A stretch of 64,000 nt of DNA. Origin: CAZLIC01 sp964559535 (lineage in GTDB: Bacteria > Pseudomonadota > Alphaproteobacteria > Rhodobacterales > Rhodobacteraceae). The position numbers and the translations under genes are program-made. The notes below the pieces were generated by a model, which ran no database searches, was not told the origin of the DNA, and was given only the letters and a program-made list of their open reading frames with translations. The stretch lies in the NCBI GenBank assembly GCA_964559535.1, contig CAZLIC010000008.1:1-64000 (forward strand), read 5' to 3'. This document shows, one piece after another, positions 26,681 to 35,249 of this stretch (the first letter of the stretch is position 1; each line of letters starts with the position of its first letter).

Positions 26681-27427
26681 ATGGACCGCAGCGCCTTTCA
26701 CCGCCTGTTCAAATCGCCCGGCCCGGTGGTGACGCCGGTGATCCATGTGATCGATCTGGTGCAGACATTGACCAACATCGGTCATGCTGTTCGTCTGGGC
26801 GCGCCGGGTATCTTCCTGATCAACCACGACTTTCCGGTCGAACCCTTCCTCCCGATCCTGATGGCCGTCCGCAAGGAATGCCCCGATGTCTGGCTGGGGG
26901 TAAACTTTCTGGCTCAGCCCGGCCGGGTGGCTTTCCCGATCCTTGGGAAGCTGGCAACCCAGGGCTGCCAGATCGACGCCTACTGGGCCGACGATGCCTG
27001 CATGGACGAACGCCAGGCCATCCAGACCGAGGCCGAATCCATTTCCTCGATCCGCGCAGCAAGTGGATGGCAAGGGTTGTACTTCGGGGGGGTCTGCTTC
27101 AAGAAGCAACGCCCTGTGGACCCTTCCCTGAACGAATACTCCGCCCGGCTGGCGCTGCCATTCATGGATGTCGTCACCACCTCCGGGGTGGCAACGGGGC
27201 AGGCGACCGACCTGACCAAGATCACAGACTTCCGCCGCGGGCTGGGTTCGGCCCCCCTTGCCATCGCCTCGGGCGTGACACCGGAAAATGCCCACCACTA
27301 CGCCGCCGACGTCGACTGCTTCCTGGTTGCCACCGGCATCAACCGACCGGGCGACTTTTACACCATCGACCCAGCACGGCTTTCCGCCCTGCTTGATCTG
27401 ACCCGAGCCTATGGAGCCCCGAAATGA
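26681..27427 (+). CDS. BtpA/SgcQ-like TIM-barrel protein
   Basis: A 248-residue protein that looks like a BtpA/SgcQ-family (beta/alpha)8 barrel. The C-terminal phosphate-binding-type half has IASGVTPENAHHYAADVDCF and then LVATGI, as in phosphate-binding barrels. Members have poorly known functions; SgcQ lies in a pentose-phosphate-related operon. The strong ribosome-binding site AAGGAGA precedes the ATG. It overlaps the phosphoribosyltransferase gene by ATGA. A role acting on a ribosyl-phosphate conjugate is a plausible inference from its neighbours. Family assignment is moderate. Confidence 0.7.
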   Translation: MDRSAFHRLFKSPGPVVTPVIHVIDLVQTLTNIGHAVRLGAPGIFLINHDFPVEPFLPILMAVRKECPDVWLGVNFLAQPGRVAFPILGKLATQGCQIDAYWADDACMDERQAIQTEAESISSIRAASGWQGLYFGGVCFKKQRPVDPSLNEYSARLALPFMDVVTTSGVATGQATDLTKITDFRRGLGSAPLAIASGVTPENAHHYAADVDCFLVATGINRPGDFYTIDPARLSALLDLTRAYGAPK

Positions 27428-28062
27428 CCGATGCAAAAGGCCCCCGCGACGACCGCTGGTATCTGTCGTTGATGTCGCCGAACACCAAGGGGCCCAAGTT
27501 CGCATGGCTGGACCCCACGTCGATCTACATCAACGCCGCAGCCTTCTCCGACCTTCTGGACGACCTGATTGCCGACCTCAGGGGCGTGGAGTTCGATGTG
27601 GTTGGCGGCTGCGACGCGATGGGCTTTGTGCTGGGCGCGGGCCTTGCCGCGCGAACCGGACGCGGCTTCCTGCCGGTGCGCAAGGCGGGCAAGCTTTGCG
27701 TCGATACCGACCACGTCAGCTTTACCAACTACTCCGGCAAAACACAGGACATGGAGATGCGCCTTCCGGCCTTTGCCCGCGGCACCCGGGTTCTCTTGGC
27801 CGACCAGTGGATCCAGACCGGCGGCACGATGGAGGCTGCGATCCAGCTGGTCGAACGGCAGGGCGGCTCGGTTGCGGGTCTGGTCACCATCGCGATGGAG
27901 AATTGCGAGGCGACCGATGCCTTCGCCACTCGCTTTCCGGTGGTGACCGCGGTCGTTCCGGGCAGCCGATGGCAAGCGGAATGCAACGCGCAAGACCTCT
28001 CCAGCTTTCGCTCTTACCGCCCCGAGCGGACGTTCCCAACCGCCGGTCGCACCGCAGCCTGA
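27424..28062 (+). CDS. Type I phosphoribosyltransferase (APRT-like)
   Basis: A 212-residue phosphoribosyltransferase. The PRPP-binding loop reads RVLLADQWIQTGGTMEAA, the usual hydrophobic-acidic-TGGT pattern, though DQ replaces the usual DD. It is adenine-phosphoribosyltransferase-like in length but the first 45 residues do not match housekeeping Apt closely, so its base may differ. It would join a base to PRPP. The next gene makes PRPP, and the overlapping upstream gene may process the product. Confidence 0.82.
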   Translation: MTDAKGPRDDRWYLSLMSPNTKGPKFAWLDPTSIYINAAAFSDLLDDLIADLRGVEFDVVGGCDAMGFVLGAGLAARTGRGFLPVRKAGKLCVDTDHVSFTNYSGKTQDMEMRLPAFARGTRVLLADQWIQTGGTMEAAIQLVERQGGSVAGLVTIAMENCEATDAFATRFPVVTAVVPGSRWQAECNAQDLSSFRSYRPERTFPTAGRTAA

Positions 28063-28093
28063 CGTGTACCCGACCCAGGCCCAGGAGTTGATC

Positions 28094-29197
28094 ATGCTGC
28101 CTGTGAAGGACCCCAAGCTCATTGCCGGAAACGCCAATCTGCCCCTGGCGAAATCCATCACCCGGCGGATGTCGATGCACCGCGGCACGCAGGTGGGGCT
28201 GGTGGATGCCCGGGTGGAACGGTTCAACGACCAGGAGATTTTCGTCGAGGTGTTCGAGAATGTCCGGGGCGAGGACATGTACGTGATCCAGTCCACCTCG
28301 AACCCGGCCAACGACAACCTGATGGAACTGCTCATCATGACCGACGCGCTGCGCCGGTCCTCCGCCGCGCGCATCACCGCCGTGATCCCTTATTTCGGCT
28401 ATGCAAGGCAGGACCGCCGCGCCAAGGCGCGCACGCCCATTTCCGCAAAGCTGGTGGCGAACCTGATCGAAACCGCCGGGGTGGACCGGATCCTGACGCT
28501 TGACCTGCATGCCGCGCAGATTCAGGGCTTCTTCGACATCCCCGTGGACAACCTCTACGCCAGCCCGGTCTTTGCCTTGGACATCGAGCACCATTTTCGG
28601 GGGCAGATGGAGAATCTGATGGTCATCTCTCCCGATGTCGGCGGCGTGGCACGGGCACGAGAGCTTGCAAAACGGATCAATGCCCCGCTCGCCATCGTCG
28701 ACAAGCGGCGCGAGAAGGCGGGCGAAGTTTCCGGAATGACGGTGATCGGCGACGTGAGGGGCCGCAAGTGCATCATCGTCGACGACATCTGCGACACCGC
28801 CGGAACGCTGTGCAAGGCTGCCGAGACGCTGATGGAAGCGGGTGCAACCGAAGTCCACAGCTATATCACCCACGGCGTCCTCTCGGGCCCGGCTGTATCG
28901 CGCGTCGAAAACTCGGTCATGAAGTCGCTGGTCATTACCGACAGCATCGAAGCCACCGACAGGGTCAAGGCCGCGAAAAACATCCGCATCGTGCCGACCG
29001 CGCCGGTTTTCGCCCAAGCGATCCTGAACATCTGGGCCGGCCAGTCGGTATCAAGCCTGTTCGAAACCGATACGCTTGTGCCGATCTACGAAGGCTTCTA
29101 CCCGACCGCCGCTCGCGCCCATGCCGACAACGGCCTTGCTTCCCCGTTGTCCGGGTTCCCGCCCGAAAACCGGACGGCGCCGGAACCGGCGATGTGA
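28094..29197 (+). CDS. Ribose-phosphate pyrophosphokinase (PRPP synthetase) paralogue
   Basis: A 367-residue PRPP synthetase that makes PRPP from ribose 5-phosphate and ATP. It aligns end to end with E. coli Prs: ENVRGEDMYVIQST, the flexible loop YFGYARQDRR, DLHAAQIQGFFDIPVDN, and the PRPP loop CIIVDDICDTAGT. The start at 28094 has AGGAG upstream. It is about 50 residues longer than Prs, with a C-terminal tail after LVPIYEGFYP that has no recognised domain. Its position behind a phosphoribosyltransferase suggests a pathway-specific second copy rather than the only cellular Prs. Confidence 0.92.
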   Translation: MLPVKDPKLIAGNANLPLAKSITRRMSMHRGTQVGLVDARVERFNDQEIFVEVFENVRGEDMYVIQSTSNPANDNLMELLIMTDALRRSSAARITAVIPYFGYARQDRRAKARTPISAKLVANLIETAGVDRILTLDLHAAQIQGFFDIPVDNLYASPVFALDIEHHFRGQMENLMVISPDVGGVARARELAKRINAPLAIVDKRREKAGEVSGMTVIGDVRGRKCIIVDDICDTAGTLCKAAETLMEAGATEVHSYITHGVLSGPAVSRVENSVMKSLVITDSIEATDRVKAAKNIRIVPTAPVFAQAILNIWAGQSVSSLFETDTLVPIYEGFYPTAARAHADNGLASPLSGFPPENRTAPEPAM

Positions 29198-29294
29198 ACG
29201 CTCCCGGGCCGCTGGGTGGTGCTTTCGATGTTTTCGGATAGGAACGGTCCGGCCGACGGGCAATTCATGCCGCACGGCCGCAACAGAGGGCACG

Positions 29295-29993
29295 CTACAA
29301 GGAAACTGCGGCCCGAAGGGTCGCCCTGTCAAAGCTGGCGGTCCTGCCGGACGCGGAAACAGCACCGCGCCGAAGGACATAGATGTGATCCGCAAGCCCG
29401 TACGCGAAGTCGAAATACTGCTCGACCAGAACGATTGCCATGTCGCCTCTGGCTTTCAGGGACTTCAGCACCTCGCCGATCTGCTGGATGATGTTGGGCT
29501 GAATGCCCTCGGTCGGTTCATCCAGCAGCAGCACTTTGGGTCGCATGATCAGCGCCCGGGCAATCGCAAGCTGTTGTTGCTGACCGCCCGAAAGGTCGCC
29601 CCCGCGCCGGTGCAGGAAATCCTTCAGGATCGGAAAATGGATGAAAACCTCTTCCGGAATCCGGTGATCCGCTTTCGGCAGAACGGCAAAGGCGGTCTCC
29701 AGATTTTCCTGCACCGTAAGCAGCGGAAAGATCATCCGGCCCTGCGGCACGATCGACAGCCCGCGCCGCGCGACGTCTTGGGCGCGAAGCACCGGCAGGG
29801 CTTCGCCGTTCAGCGTGATCCTGCCGCCTGACCGGGGGTGCGTGCCCGCCATTGCCTTGAGCAAAGAGGTCTTGCCCACGCCATTGGGGCCAAGAACGCA
29901 GGTGATCTCGCCCGTCTTCGCGGCAAAATCAATGCCGTGCAGGATCTGGCTGCCACCGTAGTGAAGCGTCAGGCCCAAGGTTTCCAGCATCAT
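29295..29993 (-). CDS. urtE: Urea ABC transporter ATP-binding subunit UrtE
   Basis: A 232-residue ATPase of the branched-chain-amino-acid/urea class. It has Walker A GPNGVGKTS, signature LSGGQQQQLAIARA, Walker B VLLLDEPTEGIQP and the late segment IVLVEQYFDFAYGLAD typical of UrtE. It is last in the urtABCDE operon, overlapping urtD. About 100 bases of convergent intergenic DNA separate it from the PRPP synthetase gene. No urease gene follows. Confidence 0.94.
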   Translation of the reverse strand: MMLETLGLTLHYGGSQILHGIDFAAKTGEITCVLGPNGVGKTSLLKAMAGTHPRSGGRITLNGEALPVLRAQDVARRGLSIVPQGRMIFPLLTVQENLETAFAVLPKADHRIPEEVFIHFPILKDFLHRRGGDLSGGQQQQLAIARALIMRPKVLLLDEPTEGIQPNIIQQIGEVLKSLKARGDMAIVLVEQYFDFAYGLADHIYVLRRGAVSASGRTASFDRATLRAAVSL

Positions 29994-30733
29994 CCGCGCC
30001 CCAGGTAGACGCTGATCACCTGCTGGTCGCGGGTGACGTGGTCCAGCGAGCCTTCGGCCAGCACGGCCCCTTCGTGCAGAACCGTGACGCGGCAGTTCAG
30101 GCGGCGCACGAATTCCATGTCATGCTCGACGACAACCACGGCATGGCTCTTGGCCAGGTTGACGAGCAGGGTTGTTGTCTGCTCGCGCTCGGCGGGCGTC
30201 ATGCCGGCAGCGGGCTCGTCGACCAGAAGCAGGCGGGGCTCTTGCGCCAGCAGCATGGCGATCTCCAGCCATTGCTTCTGGCCGTGGCTGAGTTCACCGG
30301 ACTTCCGGTGCAGGTGGTCGCCAAGGCCGACCTCGGTTGCAAGCTCATGCACGCGGGCCATGTCGGCAGCCTTCGGCGCCCAGAAAAGCACGCGCCAGGG
30401 GCTGCGGTTCGCCTTCAGCGCAAGAATGAGGTTGGCCTCGACCGTCTGATCCTCGAACACGGTCGGACGCTGGAATTTGCGGCCGATGCCTTCGCGGGCG
30501 ATGCGGGCCTCGTTCATTCCCACCAGCGAAATCGCGCGCTCGCCAAACGTGACCGCACCGGTATCGGGTTTCGTCTTGCCGGTCACGATGTCCATGAAGG
30601 TGGTCTTGCCCGCCCCGTTGGGCCCGATGATGGCGCGCAACTCGGCCGGGCCGATGGAGAACGACAGGTTGTTGATCGCCCGGAAGCCATCAAAGGTGAC
30701 AGAAATGCCGGATACCTCGAGAAGCGCGCTCAT
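29990..30733 (-). CDS. urtD: Urea ABC transporter ATP-binding subunit UrtD
   Basis: A 247-residue ATPase. Walker A is GPNGAGKTT, the signature is LSHGQKQWLEIAMLL and Walker B is LLLVDEPAAGMTP. The KQWLEI signature and VVVEHDMEFVRR are typical of UrtD. It overlaps urtE and urtC by four bases each, so the two ATPases and the permease are translationally coupled. Confidence 0.95.
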   Translation of the reverse strand: MSALLEVSGISVTFDGFRAINNLSFSIGPAELRAIIGPNGAGKTTFMDIVTGKTKPDTGAVTFGERAISLVGMNEARIAREGIGRKFQRPTVFEDQTVEANLILALKANRSPWRVLFWAPKAADMARVHELATEVGLGDHLHRKSGELSHGQKQWLEIAMLLAQEPRLLLVDEPAAGMTPAEREQTTTLLVNLAKSHAVVVVEHDMEFVRRLNCRVTVLHEGAVLAEGSLDHVTRDQQVISVYLGRG

Positions 30734-31962
30734 TGCTGCGCCTCCTTTTCCTGCAGGCTGCCATCATCGGGTCCCAGCGGCGCACCCTTGCGGTCGGGTG
30801 GGGTGATGCGCAGGAACCGGTCGAAGAGCCCGCCGATGCCTTTGGGGGCCAGCAGGGTGACGGCAACGAAGGAAAGGCCAAGAACCACCAGCCACCAGTC
30901 AACCCAGTTGAGAGAAAGCGGGCCAAGCCGGATGTCCGGCAGACGGCCCGAGGTGAAGAGCGAGGAGAGGAGCGAGACGAAGGCTGCACCGATTACCGCG
31001 CCATACAGCCGTCCGCGGCCGCCGATGGCCACCCAGACGGCCAGGTAGATCGACGCGATGGGGGCAAGTTCGGCCGGGTTGATGATGCCGGCCTGCGGAT
31101 AGTACAGTACGCCGGCAAGCGCCGCGATCAGGGCGGTGAGGGTGAAGAGGAAAAGCTTGTAGGTCTCGACCGGGTAACCAAGGAAGCGAACCCGCGCCTC
31201 GTCGTCCCGGATGGCGCGGATGACCGAGCCGAATTTGCCCGACACGACCCAGGAAAGTCCCAGGTAGCCCAGCGCCAGCGCAACGGCCGAGGCCCAGAAG
31301 AACCAGACCGAGACCAGGTCCTGCGAGATTTCACCAAGGCCGGGAAGATTTTGGAGGCCTGAAAGGCCGTTGTTGCCGCGCAGGCCGGAGTCATTCTGAA
31401 ATAGGTAAAGGGCGAGCGCCAGCGTCATTGCCTGGGTGAGGATCGACAGATAGACGCCTGTCACGCGACTGCGAAACGCAAGCCAGCCGAAGACAAGCGC
31501 CAAGAGGCCGGGGACAGCCAGGGCAAGGACCAGCTGCAAGGGCAACGAATGCGCGAAGAGCCAGATCGCGGGCAGGTCGGAGGAGCCGACGACGCCAAAG
31601 ATCTGCGTGGCTATGCCCTGTTGCACTTCCGCGGGCGTGGCGGGCAGCCCACCCTGTGCAAGTGCCCTGACCACGATCTCTTCGGTCCGGACATACATCA
31701 GCCACATGCCGATCATGTAGCCGCCAAGTGCGAAGAACGCCATGTGGCCAAGGGAGAGGATCCCGGCATAGCCCCAGATCAGGTCCATCGCCAGCGCGAC
31801 CAGGCAAAGGCAGAGGGTCTTGCCGAGGGTCTTGACGAACGAGGTGGAAAGGAAGCCGGGGCCGTAGGCCTCGGAGGCCAGCGTGACGATCAGCGTGAAC
31901 GTGGCAAGGCAGGCGACGAAGATCAGGGCCGAGGGGTTGCGGGCAAAAAAGCTGCGGGTCAT
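30730..31962 (-). CDS. urtC: Urea ABC transporter permease UrtC
   Basis: A 410-residue LivM-type permease with about ten hydrophobic segments. Typical stretches are LCLCLVALAMDLIWGYAGI near residue 50 and a late VAIGGRGRLYGAVIGA. It forms the membrane channel with UrtB. Four bases separate it from urtB. Confidence 0.94.
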   Translation of the reverse strand: MTRSFFARNPSALIFVACLATFTLIVTLASEAYGPGFLSTSFVKTLGKTLCLCLVALAMDLIWGYAGILSLGHMAFFALGGYMIGMWLMYVRTEEIVVRALAQGGLPATPAEVQQGIATQIFGVVGSSDLPAIWLFAHSLPLQLVLALAVPGLLALVFGWLAFRSRVTGVYLSILTQAMTLALALYLFQNDSGLRGNNGLSGLQNLPGLGEISQDLVSVWFFWASAVALALGYLGLSWVVSGKFGSVIRAIRDDEARVRFLGYPVETYKLFLFTLTALIAALAGVLYYPQAGIINPAELAPIASIYLAVWVAIGGRGRLYGAVIGAAFVSLLSSLFTSGRLPDIRLGPLSLNWVDWWLVVLGLSFVAVTLLAPKGIGGLFDRFLRITPPDRKGAPLGPDDGSLQEKEAQQ

Positions 31963-31966
31963 GGCG

Positions 31967-33904
31967 TCAGTCCCCCGCCGCGCGGCCGCGCAGGGCGATG
32001 ATCCCCCGGGGGCGGAACTGGATGAAGAGGATGATGAACAGGATCATGTAGGTTTGCGCGGCAAGGGTGTTCGAGGGGTTCAGGAACTCGATCACCTTCT
32101 GCAGCGACCCAATCATCGTCGCCCCGGCCAGCGTGCCCCAGACGTTCCCCACGCCACCGACAACCACCGTCATGAAGCTTTGCACGATATAGTCCGCGCC
32201 CATTTCCGACGTCACCTTGGCATAGAGCCCGATGGCGACGCCTGCGATTCCGGCAATGCCGGAGCCAAGGCCGAAGGTCAGCATGTTGATCCGGTCGGGA
32301 TTGATGCCCATCGAGGCCGCCATGGTGGGGTTCTGCGTCACGGCGCGCACTTCAAGGCCCAGCCGGGTGCGCTTCATAAGGTAGAGGAAGAACCCGAGGA
32401 AGAGCACCGCGAGCACGAAGATCGCGATCCGGATGTAGCTGATCGAGACAACGTCGTTGAACTCCAGCGCGCCATCCAGCCAGCCCGGCGCGGTCAGGGG
32501 GCGAGCCTGCGTTCCGAACACGTTCTTCAAGACCTGCTGCAGCGCGATGGATATTCCGAAGCTGGCCAGCAGTGTCTCAAGCGGGCGTTTGTACAGGCGA
32601 CGGATCACCAGCCGCTCCATTGCCACCCCGGCCGCGAACGTGACGGCGAAGGCCAGCGGCAGGGCGACAAGGATCGAGAGTGTGTAGTCGGGCACGAAAA
32701 GCTGCACCACAAAGCCGGTATAGGCGCCGATGGTGATGAACTCGCCATGCGCCATGTTGATCACGCCCATGACGCCGAATGTGATGGCAAGCCCGATGGC
32801 GGCCAGAAAGTAGATTGCAGCCAGCGACAGCGCGTCCAGGCCCAGATCGGCGGCCTGCATCAGCGCGACCTTGCGGTCGATGGCTGTCAGTGCATCGCCG
32901 GCGGCGGCGGTGACGGTTGAATCGGGTTCGACATAGACTTCGACGAAACGGTGCGCGGCAAGGGCGGCTTCCGCTTCGTCATCCGTTGCCGCGATGGGAA
33001 CGGCGCCCGCAGCCTCGAGCGCCGTATAGGCGCGGTCGCGGGCGGCCTGCGCATCAAGTTCGGCCACCGGAACGCCGCCCACCAACCCGTCCATGATGTT
33101 CGCAACAAGGGCGGCGCGCTGGTTTTCCAGCGTCAAGCGGGCGGGGGCAAGTCCGGCGGCAACCAGAAGCTCGTATGCCTCCGCCTTTGTCAGGTCGCGG
33201 CCGACGGTCAACGTGCGGGCGATGTTGCCGGTTGGCGCACCCGGCACCGCAACGCGAGTGGTGGCGACCAGGGGGTTCAGCGCAGCACGAGCGTCAAGCG
33301 AAGCGTCGGCACCGAGAGATTCTATGGCTGCCACACGGGCAGACGGATCGGGGTCGAAGCGCAGGGTCAGCAAGCGCTCAAGCCGTTCCTTCCGCGCCTT
33401 CAACGCAGGATCATTCTCGGTGGCAACGGACGCGCGCAGAGGTTCCAGCGTTTCCGCCGTCGGGTCGCGGGCGATGGACGTCAGAGCCTCGGCGCGGCGG
33501 ACAGGATCGGGGTCGCTGAGCGTGAACTGGACCAGAGCGGCGGCGATCACGCCACGGACGCCTGCGTTGGGCTTCAACTCGGTCAGCTCGCCCTTTGCGG
33601 CACGTCCGGCCTGTGAGCCATCCAACGCCACAAGGGCAAAGCCGTCTCCTTCCGGCACTGCTAGAAAGAGCGCGTCATCGGCTTTGCGGATCACCAGCCG
33701 TTTTTCCGCCCAGGCAGACAGGATGTCGTCCGCCATCGGATCACCGCTGGCCGCAAGGGCCGCGATCACCGGTCCGATTGTCTGGCGCGAAGGCTTTTCG
33801 ATTTGGTCGCGGTTTTCGGCAACAATGGCGGCGGCCTCCTGCGCCTGGGCAGGAACGGGCGCAAACCAACTGAGGGCCGCGACAAGAAGGGCGGTCAGGC
33901 GCAT
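31967..33904 (-). CDS. urtB: Urea ABC transporter permease UrtB
   Basis: A 645-residue protein: a signal peptide (cleavage near APVPAQAQ), a periplasmic alpha-helical/HEAT-like region to about residue 350, then a LivH-type permease with MGVINMAHGEFITIGAYTG and QVLKNVFG. The long N-terminal extension is normal for UrtB of proteobacteria. Together with UrtC it forms the membrane channel of the urea importer. Confidence 0.95.
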   Translation of the reverse strand: MRLTALLVAALSWFAPVPAQAQEAAAIVAENRDQIEKPSRQTIGPVIAALAASGDPMADDILSAWAEKRLVIRKADDALFLAVPEGDGFALVALDGSQAGRAAKGELTELKPNAGVRGVIAAALVQFTLSDPDPVRRAEALTSIARDPTAETLEPLRASVATENDPALKARKERLERLLTLRFDPDPSARVAAIESLGADASLDARAALNPLVATTRVAVPGAPTGNIARTLTVGRDLTKAEAYELLVAAGLAPARLTLENQRAALVANIMDGLVGGVPVAELDAQAARDRAYTALEAAGAVPIAATDDEAEAALAAHRFVEVYVEPDSTVTAAAGDALTAIDRKVALMQAADLGLDALSLAAIYFLAAIGLAITFGVMGVINMAHGEFITIGAYTGFVVQLFVPDYTLSILVALPLAFAVTFAAGVAMERLVIRRLYKRPLETLLASFGISIALQQVLKNVFGTQARPLTAPGWLDGALEFNDVVSISYIRIAIFVLAVLFLGFFLYLMKRTRLGLEVRAVTQNPTMAASMGINPDRINMLTFGLGSGIAGIAGVAIGLYAKVTSEMGADYIVQSFMTVVVGGVGNVWGTLAGATMIGSLQKVIEFLNPSNTLAAQTYMILFIILFIQFRPRGIIALRGRAAGD

Positions 33905-33929
33905 GGATGACCCGGGGGTGAGGGTGGCA

Positions 33930-33953
33930 GTGGGAGGAGGATTCCCCTCCCAC
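33930..33953 (-). terminator. Intercistronic stem-loop between urtA and urtB
   Basis: An 8-bp stem (GTGGGAGG at 33930-33937 pairing with CCTCCCAC at 33946-33953) with an 8-base loop lies in the 58-base gap after urtA. It resembles the stem-loops after the other two binding-protein genes in the window and probably limits read-through into urtB. Confidence 0.55.
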
Positions 33954-33962
33954 CGTCGAGGC

Positions 33963-35249
33963 TCAGTAGTTCGACTTCAGCTGCACGCAGGTCGAGGTTT
34001 CCTTGTTGTACATGCCGCATTTCAGCTCGGCCCAGTCGGCCTCGAGCACCGCTGATTCCGGCAGATAGTCGGTCCAGGCATCGCCCGGGACCGGTTCGGT
34101 CTGGCTGATGATGTCGAACTGGCCATCGGCCCGGATTTCGCCGATGAGCACCGGCTTGGTCAGGTGGTGGTTCGGCAGCATCTTCGACATGCCGCCGGTC
34201 AGGTTCGGGAATTCCTGCCCGATCATCGCGGCCGAGACGGCGTCCACCTCGGTCGTGCCCGCCGCCGTGACCGCGTTCACCCACATGTTGAAGCCGATGT
34301 AGTGCGCCTCCATTGGGTCGTTTGTGACGCGCTTGTCGTCCTTGATGAACGCTTTCCACGCCGCGATGAAGGCCGCGTTTTCCGGGGTGTCGGCCGACAT
34401 GAAGTAGTTCCAGGCGGCCAGGTGACCGGCAAGGTTGGTGGTGTCGAGGCCCGAAAGCTCTTCCTCGCCAACCGAGAAGGCGACGACCGGCAGCGTGTCG
34501 GCGGTGACGCCAGCCGCGGCCAGTTCCTTGTAAAAGCCGATGTTCGCATCGCCGTTGATGGTGGAGATGACGCCGACCTTCTTGCCGTCGGCACCCAGCG
34601 CCACCACGTCGCCCACGATCTTGGACCAGTCCGAGTGACCGAAGGGGGTGTAGTTGACGAAGATGTCTTCCTTCGGGATGCCCTTCGAGATGAGGTAGGC
34701 CTCAAGGATGTTGTTGGTGGTGCGCGGATAGACATAGTCGGTGCCCAGAAGGGCGAACTTGGTGACGCCGAGTTCTTCCAGGTAGTAGTCCACTGCCGGG
34801 ATTGCCTGCTGGTTCGGCGCGGCACCGGTGTAGAACACGTTCTTCGAAGATTCCTCGCCTTCGTACTGCACGGGATAGAACAGCAGGCCATTCAGCTCTT
34901 CAATCACCGGCAGCACGGATTTGCGGGACACCGACGTCCAGCAGCCGAACATCACGTCAACCTTCGAGACCGTCAGAAGCTCCCGCGCCTTTTCGGCAAA
35001 GAGCGGCCAGTCCGAGGCAGGGTCGACGACCACCGCCTCCAACTGCTTGCCCAGAAGGCCGCCCTTGGCATTCTGGGCTTCGATCAGCATCAGCATGGTG
35101 TCTTTCAGCGTGGTTTCCGAGATGGCCATCGTTCCGGAAAGCGAGTGCAGCACGCCAATCTTGATCGTTTCGGCCTGCGCAAAGGCAACACGGGGCAAGG
35201 CAAGCGAGGCAATCCCCGATGCCAAAAGCGCGCGTCTGGTCAGAGTCAT
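33963..35249 (-). CDS. urtA: Urea ABC transporter substrate-binding protein UrtA
   Basis: A 428-residue periplasmic urea-binding protein. The N-terminus has a twin-arginine-like signal (LTRRALLASGIASLALP, then AFAQA). The mature part opens with IKIGVLHSLSGTMAISE, characteristic of UrtA and amide-binding proteins. It also holds VMFGCWTSVSRKSVLPV and FYPVQYEGEESS, which are hallmark UrtA segments. It leads the urtABCDE operon, usually nitrogen-regulated. Confidence 0.96.
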   Translation of the reverse strand: MTLTRRALLASGIASLALPRVAFAQAETIKIGVLHSLSGTMAISETTLKDTMLMLIEAQNAKGGLLGKQLEAVVVDPASDWPLFAEKARELLTVSKVDVMFGCWTSVSRKSVLPVIEELNGLLFYPVQYEGEESSKNVFYTGAAPNQQAIPAVDYYLEELGVTKFALLGTDYVYPRTTNNILEAYLISKGIPKEDIFVNYTPFGHSDWSKIVGDVVALGADGKKVGVISTINGDANIGFYKELAAAGVTADTLPVVAFSVGEEELSGLDTTNLAGHLAAWNYFMSADTPENAAFIAAWKAFIKDDKRVTNDPMEAHYIGFNMWVNAVTAAGTTEVDAVSAAMIGQEFPNLTGGMSKMLPNHHLTKPVLIGEIRADGQFDIISQTEPVPGDAWTDYLPESAVLEADWAELKCGMYNKETSTCVQLKSNY

